Under the pieces are notes generated by a model. It made no database searches. It had not been told where the DNA came from and worked only from the letters and a program-made list of their open reading frames with translations. A DNA stretch of 64,000 nucleotides. Source: Mya arenaria (lineage: Eukaryota; Mollusca; Bivalvia; Myida; Myidae). Both the position numbers and the translations under genes were made by a program. Location of the stretch: NCBI RefSeq assembly GCF_026914265.1, contig NC_069135.1, positions 19,942,548 to 20,006,547 of the forward strand, given 5' to 3'. Positions within the stretch are counted from its first letter, which is position 1. Every line of letters starts with the position of its first letter. Below, in pieces: positions 36,801 to 49,429 of this stretch.

Positions 36801-39226
36801 AACTTACCAGGTATGCAATAGTAGTTTATATGCATGTAATTTGGATAGTGGTCAGGTACTCCAATACAATATTGTAGCAGAACAACAGTAGCCTTCACCT
36901 TGCAACTACTCTTACCATTGCATTGATCTATATACTGAACTGCATTATTGGGGTGAATATTATATGACATTTGGCAGTCATGTTCTTCTATGCTCGAACA
37001 ACACAGTTGAAACTGATCTTGGTTGCGAACGCTGTCCAAAGTGCAGTTTGGTGCCGTTGCTTTGTAGGCGACAGTAAAGGCCTTTATTGCAATGACTTCT
37101 CCAGGTGGACACGAGGAGGACATAAAATTACTGACTGGTGAGGTAACGCCGTAACAAGAAGAGGTGCTTTTGTATAAAGTACCAAGAGCAAAAGTCCCTG
37201 AAAATATAATTATATATTTGTGTACAAAGCCTAAAACTATTTCTTCATAGTTTTCATTTATCTCATCGAAAGAAACTCCATACCTGGTTGCATTTGTGTA
37301 TAAAATCGTTAGGAGATATATTGTCTGAATTTATCAATAGTTTTCTCAAACAACTTCATCCAAAATAATTCGTTCGGTTCATGCATGAAAGTATATGTAA
37401 TGTATTCATAACAGGTTTATGTCATCAATCTGATTTATACATATATCCTCACTTTTCGAGTTGCAAAAAAACATAAATAGTATTGTTATTCATATTTCGG
37501 GAATACATATAATGCACTGTTATGTGTAGTATTTATTATAAAAATATTGACCTATTTATAGGTCATCCTCTTTAGAACCACAATTATTACGCAAGCTATT
37601 AATTTTGATTTTGTAGCAAATTGGATATATTTTAACCATACTACAATGAACAGAAATACTGTATCATAAATGTTTATGTACCTTTTTATATAAGCCATCA
37701 AACTTCTGCTGTGTTTTGTTTAGATTTGTAACATATCGTTGACATCACCTGAACGACGTTTATTTTATTTTTGTTTGAAATCACCAAACCTTGTGATCCA
37801 GAATTATTCTTTATTATCGCCGATATCTATTAGGAAGATCATTAATTTGTTTACGGTAATGTTCCCAAACTTCATGACATTTTCCTTTCAAAATCAAGAC
37901 CTAATGCAAATGTTATCATGTAATCGTATTCTTACAACATTCATGCGTTTGAAGGATAAGTTTGTAGAAACGCGATATCACATTACAAACATTTATTGGT
38001 GTGTACTTGAATGATACTGTATTTCATACAATAACATTTACTGTTCTTCTTAAACAGACTAATGATATTACTGCGTTTTCTTCCGAATTGTTGAAATCAA
38101 CTCTTGTGGAATTTCTGCAGCCTACACGAAGGGCTAGCATCGAATACAACGTCCCAGATCAAAATTCAGTAATAATACATTCATACATTAATCATTTTAA
38201 TGACTCACAATTTTGTTTTCTGATGCCATTTTAAAATCCCGCAATAAATAGGGGATATTATGATAGGACGTTTTTTTTTTGGTCGAGTTTGAAAGTGTAA
38301 ACATGCATCCGTCGGGCTTCTGGTCGAGACGGCTACATGTTAAAATACCAAACGATACGTAATGCAGGTCAGCAGGAGAGCGTCCAATCGTTATATTCCA
38401 TTTATTATATCCTGCTAATTTCATTATTCCTTTTTATTTTTCGGTTTCAATTTGATTAAATTTTTTGTGTCTGTCAAAAGTAAAAATATGGAATGGCTTG
38501 CGCGTATGAATATGTTACAAACTTTTGTTGTATTGGAGTCAAGGGAAGCTGCTCCAGCAAAACGAAATTTGAAGTAAAAATGTTCACTTTATTAAGCAAT
38601 ATAATAAGGAAATATTTAATATCCAAGAAAAATAAACAAATTTCTAGTACGAAAACAAAAAATAAATGTCACAACAAATAGAAATAACAAACATAAACGG
38701 GACTTATTTTACGAGTATACACTTATCGTCATTTCCTGAAGACCCGGCCATTTTAACAAAGCTCGTTGGATTATTTTGACGATCATTATATACGGTGGGA
38801 ATTCAATTGCTATTAATATTGCTTCTTTCTACATTGACAGGATTTTACCTATGTCACTGATGGACAAACTGAACAGATTCATATCAGTTTTTTTATTATA
38901 CATATGCAACCTGCTTAAATCTCTGGGCCTTGCGGCAGATAGCTTAAAAAATAAACAATATATTTTCTAATTGTTTCCATCCCATATTTAAGGAATTTTC
39001 ATTATAGCTAACGTATCACAAAATTATTTCACAGTCATACCTTCCTTTGTTTGGCAATAATTCATAATACGTAACAGTTGAATGAGTTAGTTAAAGGATT
39101 CTGTATTTACCCCAAAGTGTTTGAATTATATGAAATTCCTAAAAAAAGATAACAATAAAATAAACTGTTACTGTTGTGAATACCATGGACAATATGAAAT
39201 GCCAGTAATTGCACGAACAAAATCAT
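33880..39226 (-). CDS. SUEL-CUB receptor paralog, gene 2, with damaged stalk and membrane exons
   Basis: Exons equivalent to gene 1 (minus): 39,184-39,226; 36,808-37,197; 36,280-36,454; 35,896-36,077; stalk 35,086-35,723; membrane 34,663-34,833; 34,410-34,452; 33,880-33,937. The first four are intact, in phase and intron-bounded: signal peptide MILFVQLLAFHIVH; SUEL domain with SSCPPGEVIAIK, CNGKSSC and YPNYMHINYYC; CUB-like domain ending GSFWLGFAG. The stalk exon has lost the segment encoding the Cys pair (VSCPP...PC) and is 638 bp, out of frame from its acceptor; a stop follows two codons after the CUB-like domain. The membrane exon (IGIVVGGVTGFGI) lacks the AG acceptor (CAC where gene 1 has CAG). 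Translation through the damaged exon would give about 266 residues. Joining exon 4 to exon 7 would keep frame and give about 296. Both forms would be secreted. Alternatively it is a recent pseudogene. Confidence 0.62.
34018..34232 (+). mobile_element. tRNA-derived SINE in intron 7 of gene 2
   Basis: The head is better preserved than in gene 1: TGGCCTTGTGGTAAC (A box) and GGTCGCAGGTTCGCTTCCC (B box), followed by GCCGCACCACTAAAATACC and the same body. It shares its insertion site with 17,770-17,965. Confidence 0.75.
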
Positions 39227-39309
39227 TTCGGTGTTATTGACTAAACTACATGCACAGCTTCCGAGCTTCTGGAAAAAATGAATTTCAGAATTGGAAATCC
39301 AGATTCTTT

Positions 39310-39345
39310 GACAAAGAACTATTTAAAGGTCCGTGACTCACGTGT
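39310..39345 (-). promoter_or_regulatory. Candidate core promoter of gene 2
   Basis: CTTTAAATAGTTCTTTG on the minus strand about 95 bp before the ATG, with a CACGTGAGTC-like element just upstream. Identical TATA-like core to gene 1. Confidence 0.45.
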
Positions 39346-39804
39346 GAAAAACGATAGTCGCTTTTTAAACTTTCCATTATACTATATAATTCCAATAGCT
39401 AAATGCCTTCACAGATTACTCAAAATGTTTATGGTAATGAAAAAGACAAGTCATCAGTGGTTTTTCACAGACCATAACGTTAAAGGTTCTAAAACGTATA
39501 ATTCTATTGTATTAAATTCTTTTGATGAATACTAGTTTGACAGTGTCAAATATCGGGTAGCGTTGGGGTATTTTTGATATGACACTGCATGCCTTTTATT
39601 GAATATCCTGAATGACGAACTGGTTTGCATAATTTTCCCATACGAGTTGAATCTTATTTAATAAATATATCGGTTGAATGAACCAGGGACTATGACAAAA
39701 TTCAATAAAAAAATCTGAACAGTATAAGCCGGTGAATATCTGTTAATATGCATTTATCAAGTTAAAGTAGTCAACTAGCTATAGAAATGAATTTGAATAC
39801 ATGA
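39346..39804. other. Upstream region of gene 2, non-coding
   Basis: Parallels 23,640-24,110. The 85-codon reading frame over 39,278-39,535 also matches gene 1 upstream sequence but is interrupted there; I regard it as chance. Confidence 0.55.
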
Positions 39805-40026
39805 CAGTGGGCCGATTATCAAAAACTTTATTAAAGTTAACAACGTTATTAACGTCATCGTTGTTAACTTTCAAATCGATACTGCTTTGGAAGTTTAATG
39901 GATACATTTGTTATTTACTGTATGTTAACAAAATTTGTGACAACTGTTTCAGCTGTACTTGATTATATTTAAATAGATGAGCACACGTTGTTAACTTTAA
40001 CAAAGTTCTGTACAATGGGCCCAGTG
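39805..40026. mobile_element. MITE with ~43-bp terminal inverted repeats
   Basis: Left end CAGTGGGCCGATTATC and AACTTTATTAAAGTTAACAA; the right end is the imperfect complement, ending in GGGCCCAGTG. It has no coding capacity. Block 1 has the unoccupied site near 24,104. CAGT-type ends suggest a Tc1/mariner-derived MITE, but a TA duplication is not evident. Confidence 0.72.
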
Positions 40027-40143
40027 TGTGTATACCACGTGTTAAATTTCGTTATATATGCTACGTGGGAAGGTAACATTTGGCTTAAAATGGAGAGCTA
40101 ACTCAATGATAACTTTTTCCTTTACTACACCATTTTAAATATT

Positions 40144-41616
40144 TTTACTTAAACAAGAAACGATACCGTATTAATATTTTGATTATTTCTATAAAAATAT
40201 GTAAATATCCTTAAAAGTTAACTAAAATTAAGTGGTTATAGTTCGTACATGTAAATCAAAGGGTTTAGCTAAATTCATTGAAGCATTTAAGTTAACGACC
40301 TAGCTTTAGATCTTCACGTGCTGCGCGGGTACATGGTACATGTTGAGTTAAAGCGAAACATGATCTATGTAAGGGTAAAAGAACAGTTGAAGAAAATAAT
40401 TAATTATCCGGTTTCTTTCGTAACAAATATGCCACGTTTGTCTACTGATAAACGTAATCGGGCTACTGATATGCTACAGGCAGGTGCACGTCATAGTGAC
40501 GGCGCTGCACGTTTTGGTGTGTCGCGTGTGACAATATCTCGTCTGACAGGTCGTTATCGAACTCTAGACACAGTTAATGATCGCAATTGACCTGGCAGGC
40601 CGTGAGTAATGACCCCTTCGCAAGACCGCTATATGAGGACGTAACAGATTTTTGCCGGCAATGACAACCGCAGTTATAACAGCTGGACGTACCAACGCCA
40701 GGATATGTGCTCAAACGGTCAGAAATAGGCTTGCCAAACATGAACTAAGGGTTTAGACGCCCACATAACGGCCCGTGCTTTACAGCCGAACGTCGACGTT
40801 AACGTCGAGATTGGGTAGACCAACATCACCGTCGTACTCAACAACAGTGGAACACCGTGTTTTAAGCGACGAATCACGATTTTGCTTGAATCACGCTGAT
40901 GTACGCATACGTTGCTATAGAAAACGTAACGAACGTTTTTCGGACGCATGTGTACGTCAGAGAGATCGATTTGGGGGACCTTACGTTATGGTATGGGGTG
41001 GAATATCCTTTCAATCTCTAACCCATTTAGTGTAAGTGCAAGATAGGCTAACAGGACAACGATATCGAAATGAGATACTGGAGCCAGTTGTTGCACCATT
41101 CATCAACGCCAATCCGAACGTCACTATGTTCCAACATGAGAACGCTAGGTGTAACACCGCTCGAGTTTCAACAACCTACCGTCAGAAGAGAAATATCCAA
41201 GTTCTTCCATGGCCTGTATTCTCACCTGACCTGCCTCCAATCGAGCATTTATGAGATGTCTTGAATCCTCATAACGCTAATGAGCGTTCACGTTTTATGC
41301 ACGAAGAGTGGGCAGCGATACCACAGGAGACGATTAAGACACTGATTCCCTCAATGCAACGTCGCTGTATTGCAGTTAGAGACGCATATGGTGGACATAC
41401 CAGATACTGATAACTTGTGAATTGAATTTTTGCATCATCGTTGTTACAGTAGCAAATAATCTGCCAGGATTGATATTTTTCTTACTTATGTTATGAACTT
41501 TTATTTAAATGGTTCTTAAACATTAGATTTAAAAAATAGTTCAGAAAAGTGTCATAGAGAGAAGAAATAACGTGTAAAAGTTTCTATGTATCGTTTCTTT
41601 TTTGACTGAGTATATA
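40144..41616 (+). mobile_element. Tc1-like transposon, about 1.47 kb, decayed
   Basis: AGAAACGATAC at 40,156-40,166 is exactly inverted at 41,588-41,598, within longer imperfect terminal repeats. Size and content suit the Tc1/mariner superfamily. It is inserted at a TA-rich site inside a foldback element and is absent from block 1. Confidence 0.7.
40429..41410 (+). pseudogene. Tc1-like transposase, multiple disruptions
   Basis: A cut-and-paste transposase with an N-terminal paired-like helix-turn-helix and a DDE catalytic domain. It opens with MPRLSTDKRNRATDMLQAGA, then ARFGVSRVTISRL (recognition helix). The catalytic domain shows SDESRF (first Asp), PYVMVWGGIS, FQHENAR where the family has FQHDNAR or similar (second acidic residue changed to Glu), and SPDLPPIEHL (third). 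The Trp codon after IEHL is a stop, and several further stops and frameshifts are spread through the middle. Inactive. Confidence 0.85.
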
Positions 41617-41850
41617 TTGAGGGGCAGTCCCGCCCTCGTTCTATCACCGAAGTTTGATAAGGTGATTAGTTTCATGAAACACTTGTTTCCGAAATAATGT
41701 GTTTACAGTGCCCCATCAGACGGCCGTATTGTGAATAGGTTTGTCTTGTTTTAAGAAACGACGAAACTCTCAATAAATAAAAAGACAAAAGGCGGGACTC
41801 CGGAAGCGGCGTAGACTGCGCTTTGCGTCTGTTAAAAAGATGAGAAAATA

Positions 41851-42452
41851 TTGAAGATATTTTTGTTTGAGTTATTCACTCGAAGCAAAAAGATAATGAG
41901 ATGAGAACAATTAAGAAAAATACGACTGATTTCTAAACACTGTAAGATGAAAAAATGGACTGGTTTTGAAAAAGGAAAGAATTGATGTTTTTCAGTTGTA
42001 TTGTTGTTGTTTTAGAAGTAAGAACTTTAAATCGCATTTCAGGAAGATATATAAGTTGGTTTTCCGTCATTGTAAATTTAGTAATCTGACTTCATTTTTG
42101 GGTACAGAATGAATCTCTGGCAATTTACGCGATAATGGTGTTGCTATTTATTGTTCTTGTTTACGTATGCTTAATAGAATAGTTATATAAACAGAAATTC
42201 TATCTATGGTAAATGTCTTTCTGAAACATCCCTCGTATATTCGTATATATAAATGTAGATTTTGCAAAAATTCTCACTAGTTAAAAGAAAAAAATATTGC
42301 GGTTTTACTTGGACATTTTCAAAAGACGCGTGGAGGGGTCGCGATGTCCCTTATAGACTTCTGTTAAAAAACGGAAGTGTACTTGATAGATATTTTGTTT
42401 GTCAATCGCTGTCAAGACCAATGAAAGACTGTGTTTTATAGGTCATATAGTA
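41851..42452. other. End of block 2, non-coding
   Basis: 42,110-42,452 matches 24,290-24,612. Homology ends at the TTATAGGTCATATAG motif, marking the right edge of the duplicated block. No gene seen. Confidence 0.65.
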
Positions 42453-43844
42453 ATAAACTAATATTGTACTAATGAAGTATTGGATTACCATTCAGCAGAA
42501 CGTCATAAGAAAAATGATTCGATCTTGCATTATTTGTCTTTGTACATAAAAAAAGAAGAAGAAGTTCGATAACTCCATACCATTGTACACGAGCAGAATA
42601 AGTTATTTTCGGTTAGCCAGTGCCCGTATTCACAAAACATCTTAGTTTAATTCATTTTCAATTCCTTTCATTAACAAGTTGTGTTTTTTTCGAAGTTTGA
42701 TTGAAGGGAACAGTACTAATTACCTTATAAATACAATACAGTTAAATTAGAAATAATTCAGGTCATTCCTTATTAAGGTTGGCAATTTTACGAAGTTGTT
42801 ATATACTAGAATGAAACTTCGTGTTGTATTCCAGAATATTGAAGTATTGGGTTACGTTTGTAGTAAGCAAACATACCGACGATTATAAACATAGACCATA
42901 GACAAAAGGTAATTATTACCCCGAACATCAACTGAACATTATCTAACATGATACGCAACATGCTTTTATTCATTTTGCATTATAAATAAATATCTGGAAA
43001 TGTGTAAGGGTTGCGTTCTTATAAACTAGACATTACATCCAGTAACCTCTATGTTTCACCGTTCGGAGGCGATTACTATTTGTCAATAAAGATATTTTGA
43101 TATATGTGAAGTTTGTCTTTCATGATTTGAGACGTTGTGCGTTTATCGTTAAGTGTATGCCCATTCATGATTGTGTGCATCTTTACATGGTATTCTTTTA
43201 TTTACAAGAAATCGAAACACAGTAATTGTTAATGATAGTTAATATCGGAGTACAAAGCGTTTTATATAAAAGCCTTTTTATCAAGATCAAACATGAATTA
43301 AATTTTCAGTGTCTGAAAATATCTAATATAAGGACAAAACATGCTGTTTTCCGCCACCACAGGTTCTCATACATGTCTGTCGCACGCTTCGTTGATAAAT
43401 CTTAACATTCTGATTCGTGTTCAGTTGTAACAATGTTACGGCTCAATGTCTGTTCCGTTCACATATTTACTTTATGGCATCTGTTTGCTGAACTTCGGCG
43501 CTACAAATTATACAATCTGGCATTCCAATTGGTGAATGAGGGATATCCGTTTAGTAGAAGGCCCATGCCTATAACTGTATGTGTAGCCTTATGACAATGC
43601 ACAAACCACTCGCCTGGAGTACTGCTATAACGTTGTATACTGACCCCATAGGATGATAACCCCCGGTCATTATTTTATATAGAATAATGACCCCTTTCTA
43701 TAAAATACTGACACCCTTTATAAAATAAAGACCCGCCCCCCCCCCTCGATTTTATCTATAAAATATTGATCCCCACCTAACTTATTACTAACATACTCAT
43801 TACCATACCAATTTTAGTCACTGTCGTGTTTATATTACTTATAT

Positions 43845-43845
<1 letters not shown>

Positions 43846-43876
<31 letters not shown>

Positions 43877-43877
43877 A
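43846..43877. repeat. (TTG)n microsatellite
   Basis: About ten GTT/TTG units directly beside the SINE remnant, possibly derived from its tail. Confidence 0.92.
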
Positions 43878-43884
43878 TTTCCCT

Positions 43885-44115
43885 GTTTTATGTCCCTCCC
43901 GCCTCCTTACGAGGACATTATGGTGTGGACATACCAGTTTTACATGATCGAGGAAGACCCCAGCTGCCTCTCCGGACAATTTTCAGGCTCGGGCCAGCAC
44001 CTGGGTAGAACCACCGACGTTCCGCAAGCTAGCTGGTTAGCTTCCTCATATGAAAGATCTTGACCGTGAGCCTCGGTAACGCAATGATATCGCACTTGCT
44101 TATTAAAGCGGATCA
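43885..44115 (-). mobile_element. tRNA-derived SINE remnant of a bivalve-type family
   Basis: Contains GAGGAAGACCCCAGCTGCC, CCAGCACCTGGGTAGAACCA and CTTCCTCATATGAAAGATC, a consensus I recall from many bivalve genomes. The tRNA-like head is at the right end on the minus strand (TTACCGAGGCTCACGG region). Recognition is from memory, not a search. Confidence 0.65.
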
Positions 44116-46940
44116 GTCTCACCAAACGTATATTGTTTCACAATATAAACTTTTTCCAAAAGAAACAGATTTCCTAATGGAATGGGGATACATAAAGGAA
44201 TCAAACTTGAACCTCCTGCAACTTTCAAGGTACACTGTAGAACGTACTAAAAACATAGATCACGAAACCCTTGCTTTAAAGATGCATGACGTTTTATTTA
44301 GAATATGCTTCAGCTCTAAATCTTTTAGTTACCTATCAAGATATCATGCTTCAAGTATTTTAACAGGCTGAAGTTTTACTTTTCAAAGATGTTTGCAAGA
44401 TTCGTTGAGATAGTACCTTTAATAGCCTCATAACTGATGTGACATCGCATTATGTTTCTCATACATGTATATAAGTATTAATTTAATTTCTGTACAATGT
44501 AGTGTAAGCATTATCAACATCAATTTGTTATTGCATCCTACAGGTTGCACTAATTTCGTAATAGCAAGGGCTCGCGGGCTCATTACGAAACAATTGCTAG
44601 TGACGGTAAAACAGTTCATTTTCTGAAGTGCAAGATTGTAAAAAGGGCAATTCATACGTAGAAAAGCACAATGTTTTATGCCACCCCTGAAAGTAATGTC
44701 AAAAACCCTTAATCTTCTTCTATTAGGTTTAAGGTCGGGCATTGTATGAGCTGTTTATGAAATGTTTTTCCCTAGTTAGTCATATCTGGAAATTGTGTGT
44801 CCTCATTCTGGAATAGAATATAAAAATAATAATAATATAGTATAATATATAGTCAGGAGCCGTGAACCGAAATCTGAGAAATTAGTTAGTCAAGGTTTTC
44901 AGAAAGAGTTTGCGATTTTAGAGAAAGTTAGATTTAACCGTGGAAAGTGTTCTTTATTGTGGAGTTTATGGTCTTAATATGACAACACATTTCCTAATAT
45001 TAAAACGGTTAAGAGAATAAACTACCTGGATCGATAGCTGGAGACTGCTCATTGCCATGGGTAGTAATTTGTTTGTCCTCCGTCTATGGACATTGCATTC
45101 GCGCAATGACAGGTCTTTCTGCCCAACAACCCGCTTCCTCAGCACTACAGTGATTGTACACTTCCCGAGATTGCTTGAATGATTAAACAGTGAACACATT
45201 TTTATTGCTTACCATTTGCTGATGCATTCCAGGGACGGAGAACTGGGAAAAACATTTTTTTTAAATCTCCTTTTTTCATTCTGATCTTGTCCGAAAAGCA
45301 GGAATGACTCACGCCCCTTAGTCCTTAATTATATACGATACTACCAGATAAGATTTGGTTGTTTTAACTTTAACGAATTTTTCAAAATGGCAAACCAATA
45401 CATTTAAGTGGGTCTGAGATATTTGGTTAAAGGTACTCAAAATTATTGAGAACCCATAATTCAATGTTGCAAAACATTTTAGGGTGTAAAGTGTTCTACA
45501 AATAATTCTGTTGCTTTAGGAGAATGTTGACGTTTCTCCTTTCTCTCGAATATGTAAATAGATTTATTAAGTATTGGTATTAAATGCGTAACTTATGCCC
45601 AGACATAGATATTCTAGAAATTGTCATTTAATGCTAATGGACCTTGCTAGTGTATAAAGGTGAACCGAGCCTTCGAGGTCCGCGAGACCCTGAATAAATT
45701 TGGTTATAATTGTGTATGGTTATCCCATGACGTGGGAAATATTAATATGTTCATACGAATTTAAACTCCGTGTGTCAGACACTAAGAAGCAAGACTGACA
45801 TAATAACATATCCAAATATTCTAGATGCGACCACAACTAAAAAGAGTTCAAGTCTATTCTGGACATTGAATGTTACCTGAAGAAGAACCTTCCCCTATAT
45901 CTTCGTAAAAACTTTTCGAGATGTAGGTGTTTAGTCATAAGCTGGGTATTAAAGTTGTAAGACACAATGCGGTTCTTAGCGGGATACGCTTATGTACTCT
46001 TGATATTACCATAATATAGATGCGGTTGAAGGATGAATTTTTACTTGGGTCTCTGATCAGAATCAAGTACAGTACAGTAAACATTTGACAAAAAATGTTT
46101 AAGAACTATCTGATATCTGTCAATTTATCTTATAGACAATTAGACAACACGCATGTGTGTCTTATCCACCACCATCTATAGAACTGTACTTCTTATAGGT
46201 CTTATGATAATTGACATTTCTTACTTTTGTCGTTATTTATGACTTCGTGAATGTATGTACTTGTATTATGGGCCGGTGGCCTTTTCTACTTATAAATAAA
46301 AGACATTGAGAAATTGATGATTCTTTCTCTTTTAATCAATGAAGATGAAGGATAATATAAGTGTACACTAATCACAACAATGCATTTGTCACTTTTATTG
46401 CAATTTCTGAGAAAAATTTATAGATCAAATTTCGGTGCATTTTGATTTCTGAGAATAGGTAAGGCGGTTTGGTCACCCCTTACGGATGTTCTTGCACTGA
46501 TCCTGATATTGTCCATTGATCTGTCTTCAAAATAAAATCGTATATTTCACCATTTTACAGAATTAAGGCATCATTCTCTATTGGCTTCAAATGCGCAATA
46601 AAGGTTGATGAAAAACCTCTTATGATCAAAACAAGAAAAACGAACATGATTTATAAACATGTGTACAGTTCATTTAGCATTTGTGAATAGGTCTCTTTGT
46701 ATGTATAGCCAATTGGCCATAAAATCCTCCATAAAATTATTTTCAAATCACACCATCCAGTTTCAATTATTAATATCACTTCTTTTCTAATATGATATTG
46801 ATTTATGTTCATTCATTTAAAAAAGCTTAATATTAGATATTGCAATCTATAATCAGTGTTTTTCACAATGTAGTGAAAAGTGTTTTTACTTTATCAAGCA
46901 TTATCCAAAGTTAAACTATTCACACTATCAACGATTAAAT

Positions 46941-49429
46941 AAACTGCTTGATTTGCTTCTCTTTGAGCTATTTCACTTGTAAGATTGTACGGTGTAAACT
47001 TCATATTAAACGATTTGTTGAAACTAGATACAAGTAAGCCAAAATGGCGTGTAATTGTCATAATTATTTTCTCATTCTACATTAATCTTTCATATTTATT
47101 TATTTTTATTATGATATTTTTTCACCCTCAGGTTGAAATAAATTAATTTGTACTGTCGGATTGAATAATATCTACTAAATGTTAGAACATTCCTTAAGAA
47201 GCGCAAAATAATTTCATTATAGTTAATTAAGACAACGGCCTTAGTTTAATTGAAACTGATAAATTGCAGGAAAACCATCGCTCCATAAGGTATAAGTAAA
47301 AAAAGTTCACCAATAAATGAGTACGAAAGGGCCAAGTTATAAATAACTAAACCGCTAACAAATTAAATACAATTTCTTTATAAATCCGATTTGATAGAAT
47401 ATGTTCGCTTTATATCTTCAACCGATCATATACACATGTGTCATATTTGAATGCCCTGGGATATATACAGTAGGTAATATCGTTTCTGTATGACATTTCC
47501 TACATTCAGCGAACAATACATCTGTTTGAATGGCAATCGGTTATATCTCGAAAGGTGTTGGAAATTTTTATATAATCGTGTTATTTTTACTCGGAAGTTT
47601 ATTTGCAAACAAGAAAGTAACATTCAATGTTTCAAATCAAGAAGACAAAACTTTTCTGTGTGTTTTTTACACAGGTGTCATATTTTATTCTGGTTTCTTT
47701 ACGTAGTAAAAACATTCATTGAAACATTCTGAGCTGTTGGGCAAAAACATGCGTTAATCTAAATAATAATGAGCAATAAAATTACAAGAGGGCAAGCAAA
47801 CCAATAGTTCATATTGATTAATGTTTGCAAAATGAAAAGTAACAATACGAATAACATACATTTAAGAAGCTTCCCCTTAACAAGGATTTGACGTAAGATG
47901 TCAAATAAATAGACTCAGATGGTTATTCATATATATATATATAATAATAATAGTAAAGACAATTACAACAGCAACAACGAAAACAACAACAGATATATAC
48001 TAAACTTGAATAAATAAACAAATAAAAAGGAAAGAGCTTAAGAAAGCAAATAAGTGACTTGTATTTTACAACATATGTGCATTTGGCCTCAATATCTCGA
48101 ACAATCTAGTACACTTGTTTTGTTTTGGTATAATTAGTAAAATATTCTCATTTTGGAAAGTTCTAAGGCTTTAAAAATGATATTTATTATTATAACAATT
48201 AAAAAAATCAATAATTGTAAAATTAAGTTAAGTCAAGTATTTGGTTTAATGAAAGAATATATTAGCTTACCATGCTTAAAGTGACACTCTTATTCAAAAT
48301 CAATACATACACATGTATAATAAATATCATTTGTTATTGATAAACATTTAAATACTTAATAAATGATTCATTAATGGAATATTATTTACTAATAAGAAGA
48401 TTGTTACCATGTATGTTATATCAGAAAGCGCAAAAATATTAAATGATTGGTGAATGCTAAAAGATTGACTGTGGTCTACTATAGTCTCATTAGGAAGATA
48501 TAACAATTTAATGTTCATTTATTTCAAAATAAACTCGGTATCTTGCATAAGAACCATTGTTTCCAACAATTATTCCACCTTTTTGGAATATTAAAACAAT
48601 ATCATGAATTGTGTAGTAAATTGTGTTTATCTTTTACCTGGGAATGATACTTTTTTTCTGGCTCCAAGCTATTTCTTAAAACTAAAACTAGATCTACCTT
48701 TATATCCGTAATTCAATGTTCAGCAACGCGGGGTAGAATGAGGATTTGAAGTAAAAGGCGCGCACTAGAAGTCCGCAAAATAGCATATTCTCCCCCCGGA
48801 ACCGAATTTTTTTTTAAACGTATTGTGGTTGGCTTAAGGGGCAATATGAAAATATTAAAATATTCAATCTGGTGCTAAGTATTCTTCCAAACTGACGTGA
48901 ATATCACTTCAACCATGTTTGGATTCGCTAGTCTTAACTGTAAATTTCGTCTGAATATTGATGTTTACTCCATTTTATCAATTAAAACGTCAGGATATAT
49001 ACCAGAAAAGAACTACCTAGTTTAGTCTAATTTACTAAACGCAAAAGGAAATCCCATGAAATTGCAAGAATCTATTTAGAATTAAACATACTTTTTACAT
49101 TAATATAAATCCTTTCCTGACTGTTTGAGAATGGGCGACGAGCAGCAAACAATGTAACGGCCACATTTGAACTGGTATTATGTTTTCTTTTAGTAGGGGG
49201 TTCAGTTTTCGACGTCAAATATGTAATTGACCTTAATTTTGTTTAAAGTTTTAGGTGTATTTCTTTGCTGGCATCAACTAAGTTCTGTGGCTGACCTGCA
49301 CTGCTGTACGCCGAAAAAATGTTGAACGTAGGTCAAAACACAATTATGTTCCTACCTGAACACTATTGAAACAAAAATATGATCCTGATAATATTTCTAT
49401 TCATCCAGTATAGGCAAATATGCATCTTA
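46941..49429. other. Non-coding spacer of the third unit
   Basis: A diverged counterpart of the block 1 start and spacer: CTCTTTGAGCTATTTCACTT, the CAAGTAAGCC motif, 47.3-48.1 kb against 1.0-2.1 kb, and 48.7-49.1 kb against 2.6-3.0 kb. It has no 22-bp array, laccase or 32-bp array. A segment at 48,275-48,690 recurs at 61,820-62,240 and partly at 55,110-55,320. Confidence 0.65.

Larger units (their letters stand above)
40026..41850. mobile_element. Foldback element interrupted by a Tc1-like transposon
   Basis: 40,026-40,140 matches the left arm of the 6,699-7,139 foldback element. Its central part (CGCCCTC...CCGAAGTTTGATAAG, then GGCGGGACTCCGGAAGCGGC) resumes at about 41,617. The Tc1-like element lies between. 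Central similarity is lower than that of the arms. Confidence 0.6.
42453..46940. other. Unique spacer without a recognisable gene
   Basis: Reading frames are short and none shows a domain, signal peptide or plausible splice chain. It holds a short run of TATAAAATA-GACCC repeats (43,665-43,775), a TTG microsatellite, a SINE remnant and otherwise AT-rich unique sequence. Confidence 0.6.
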
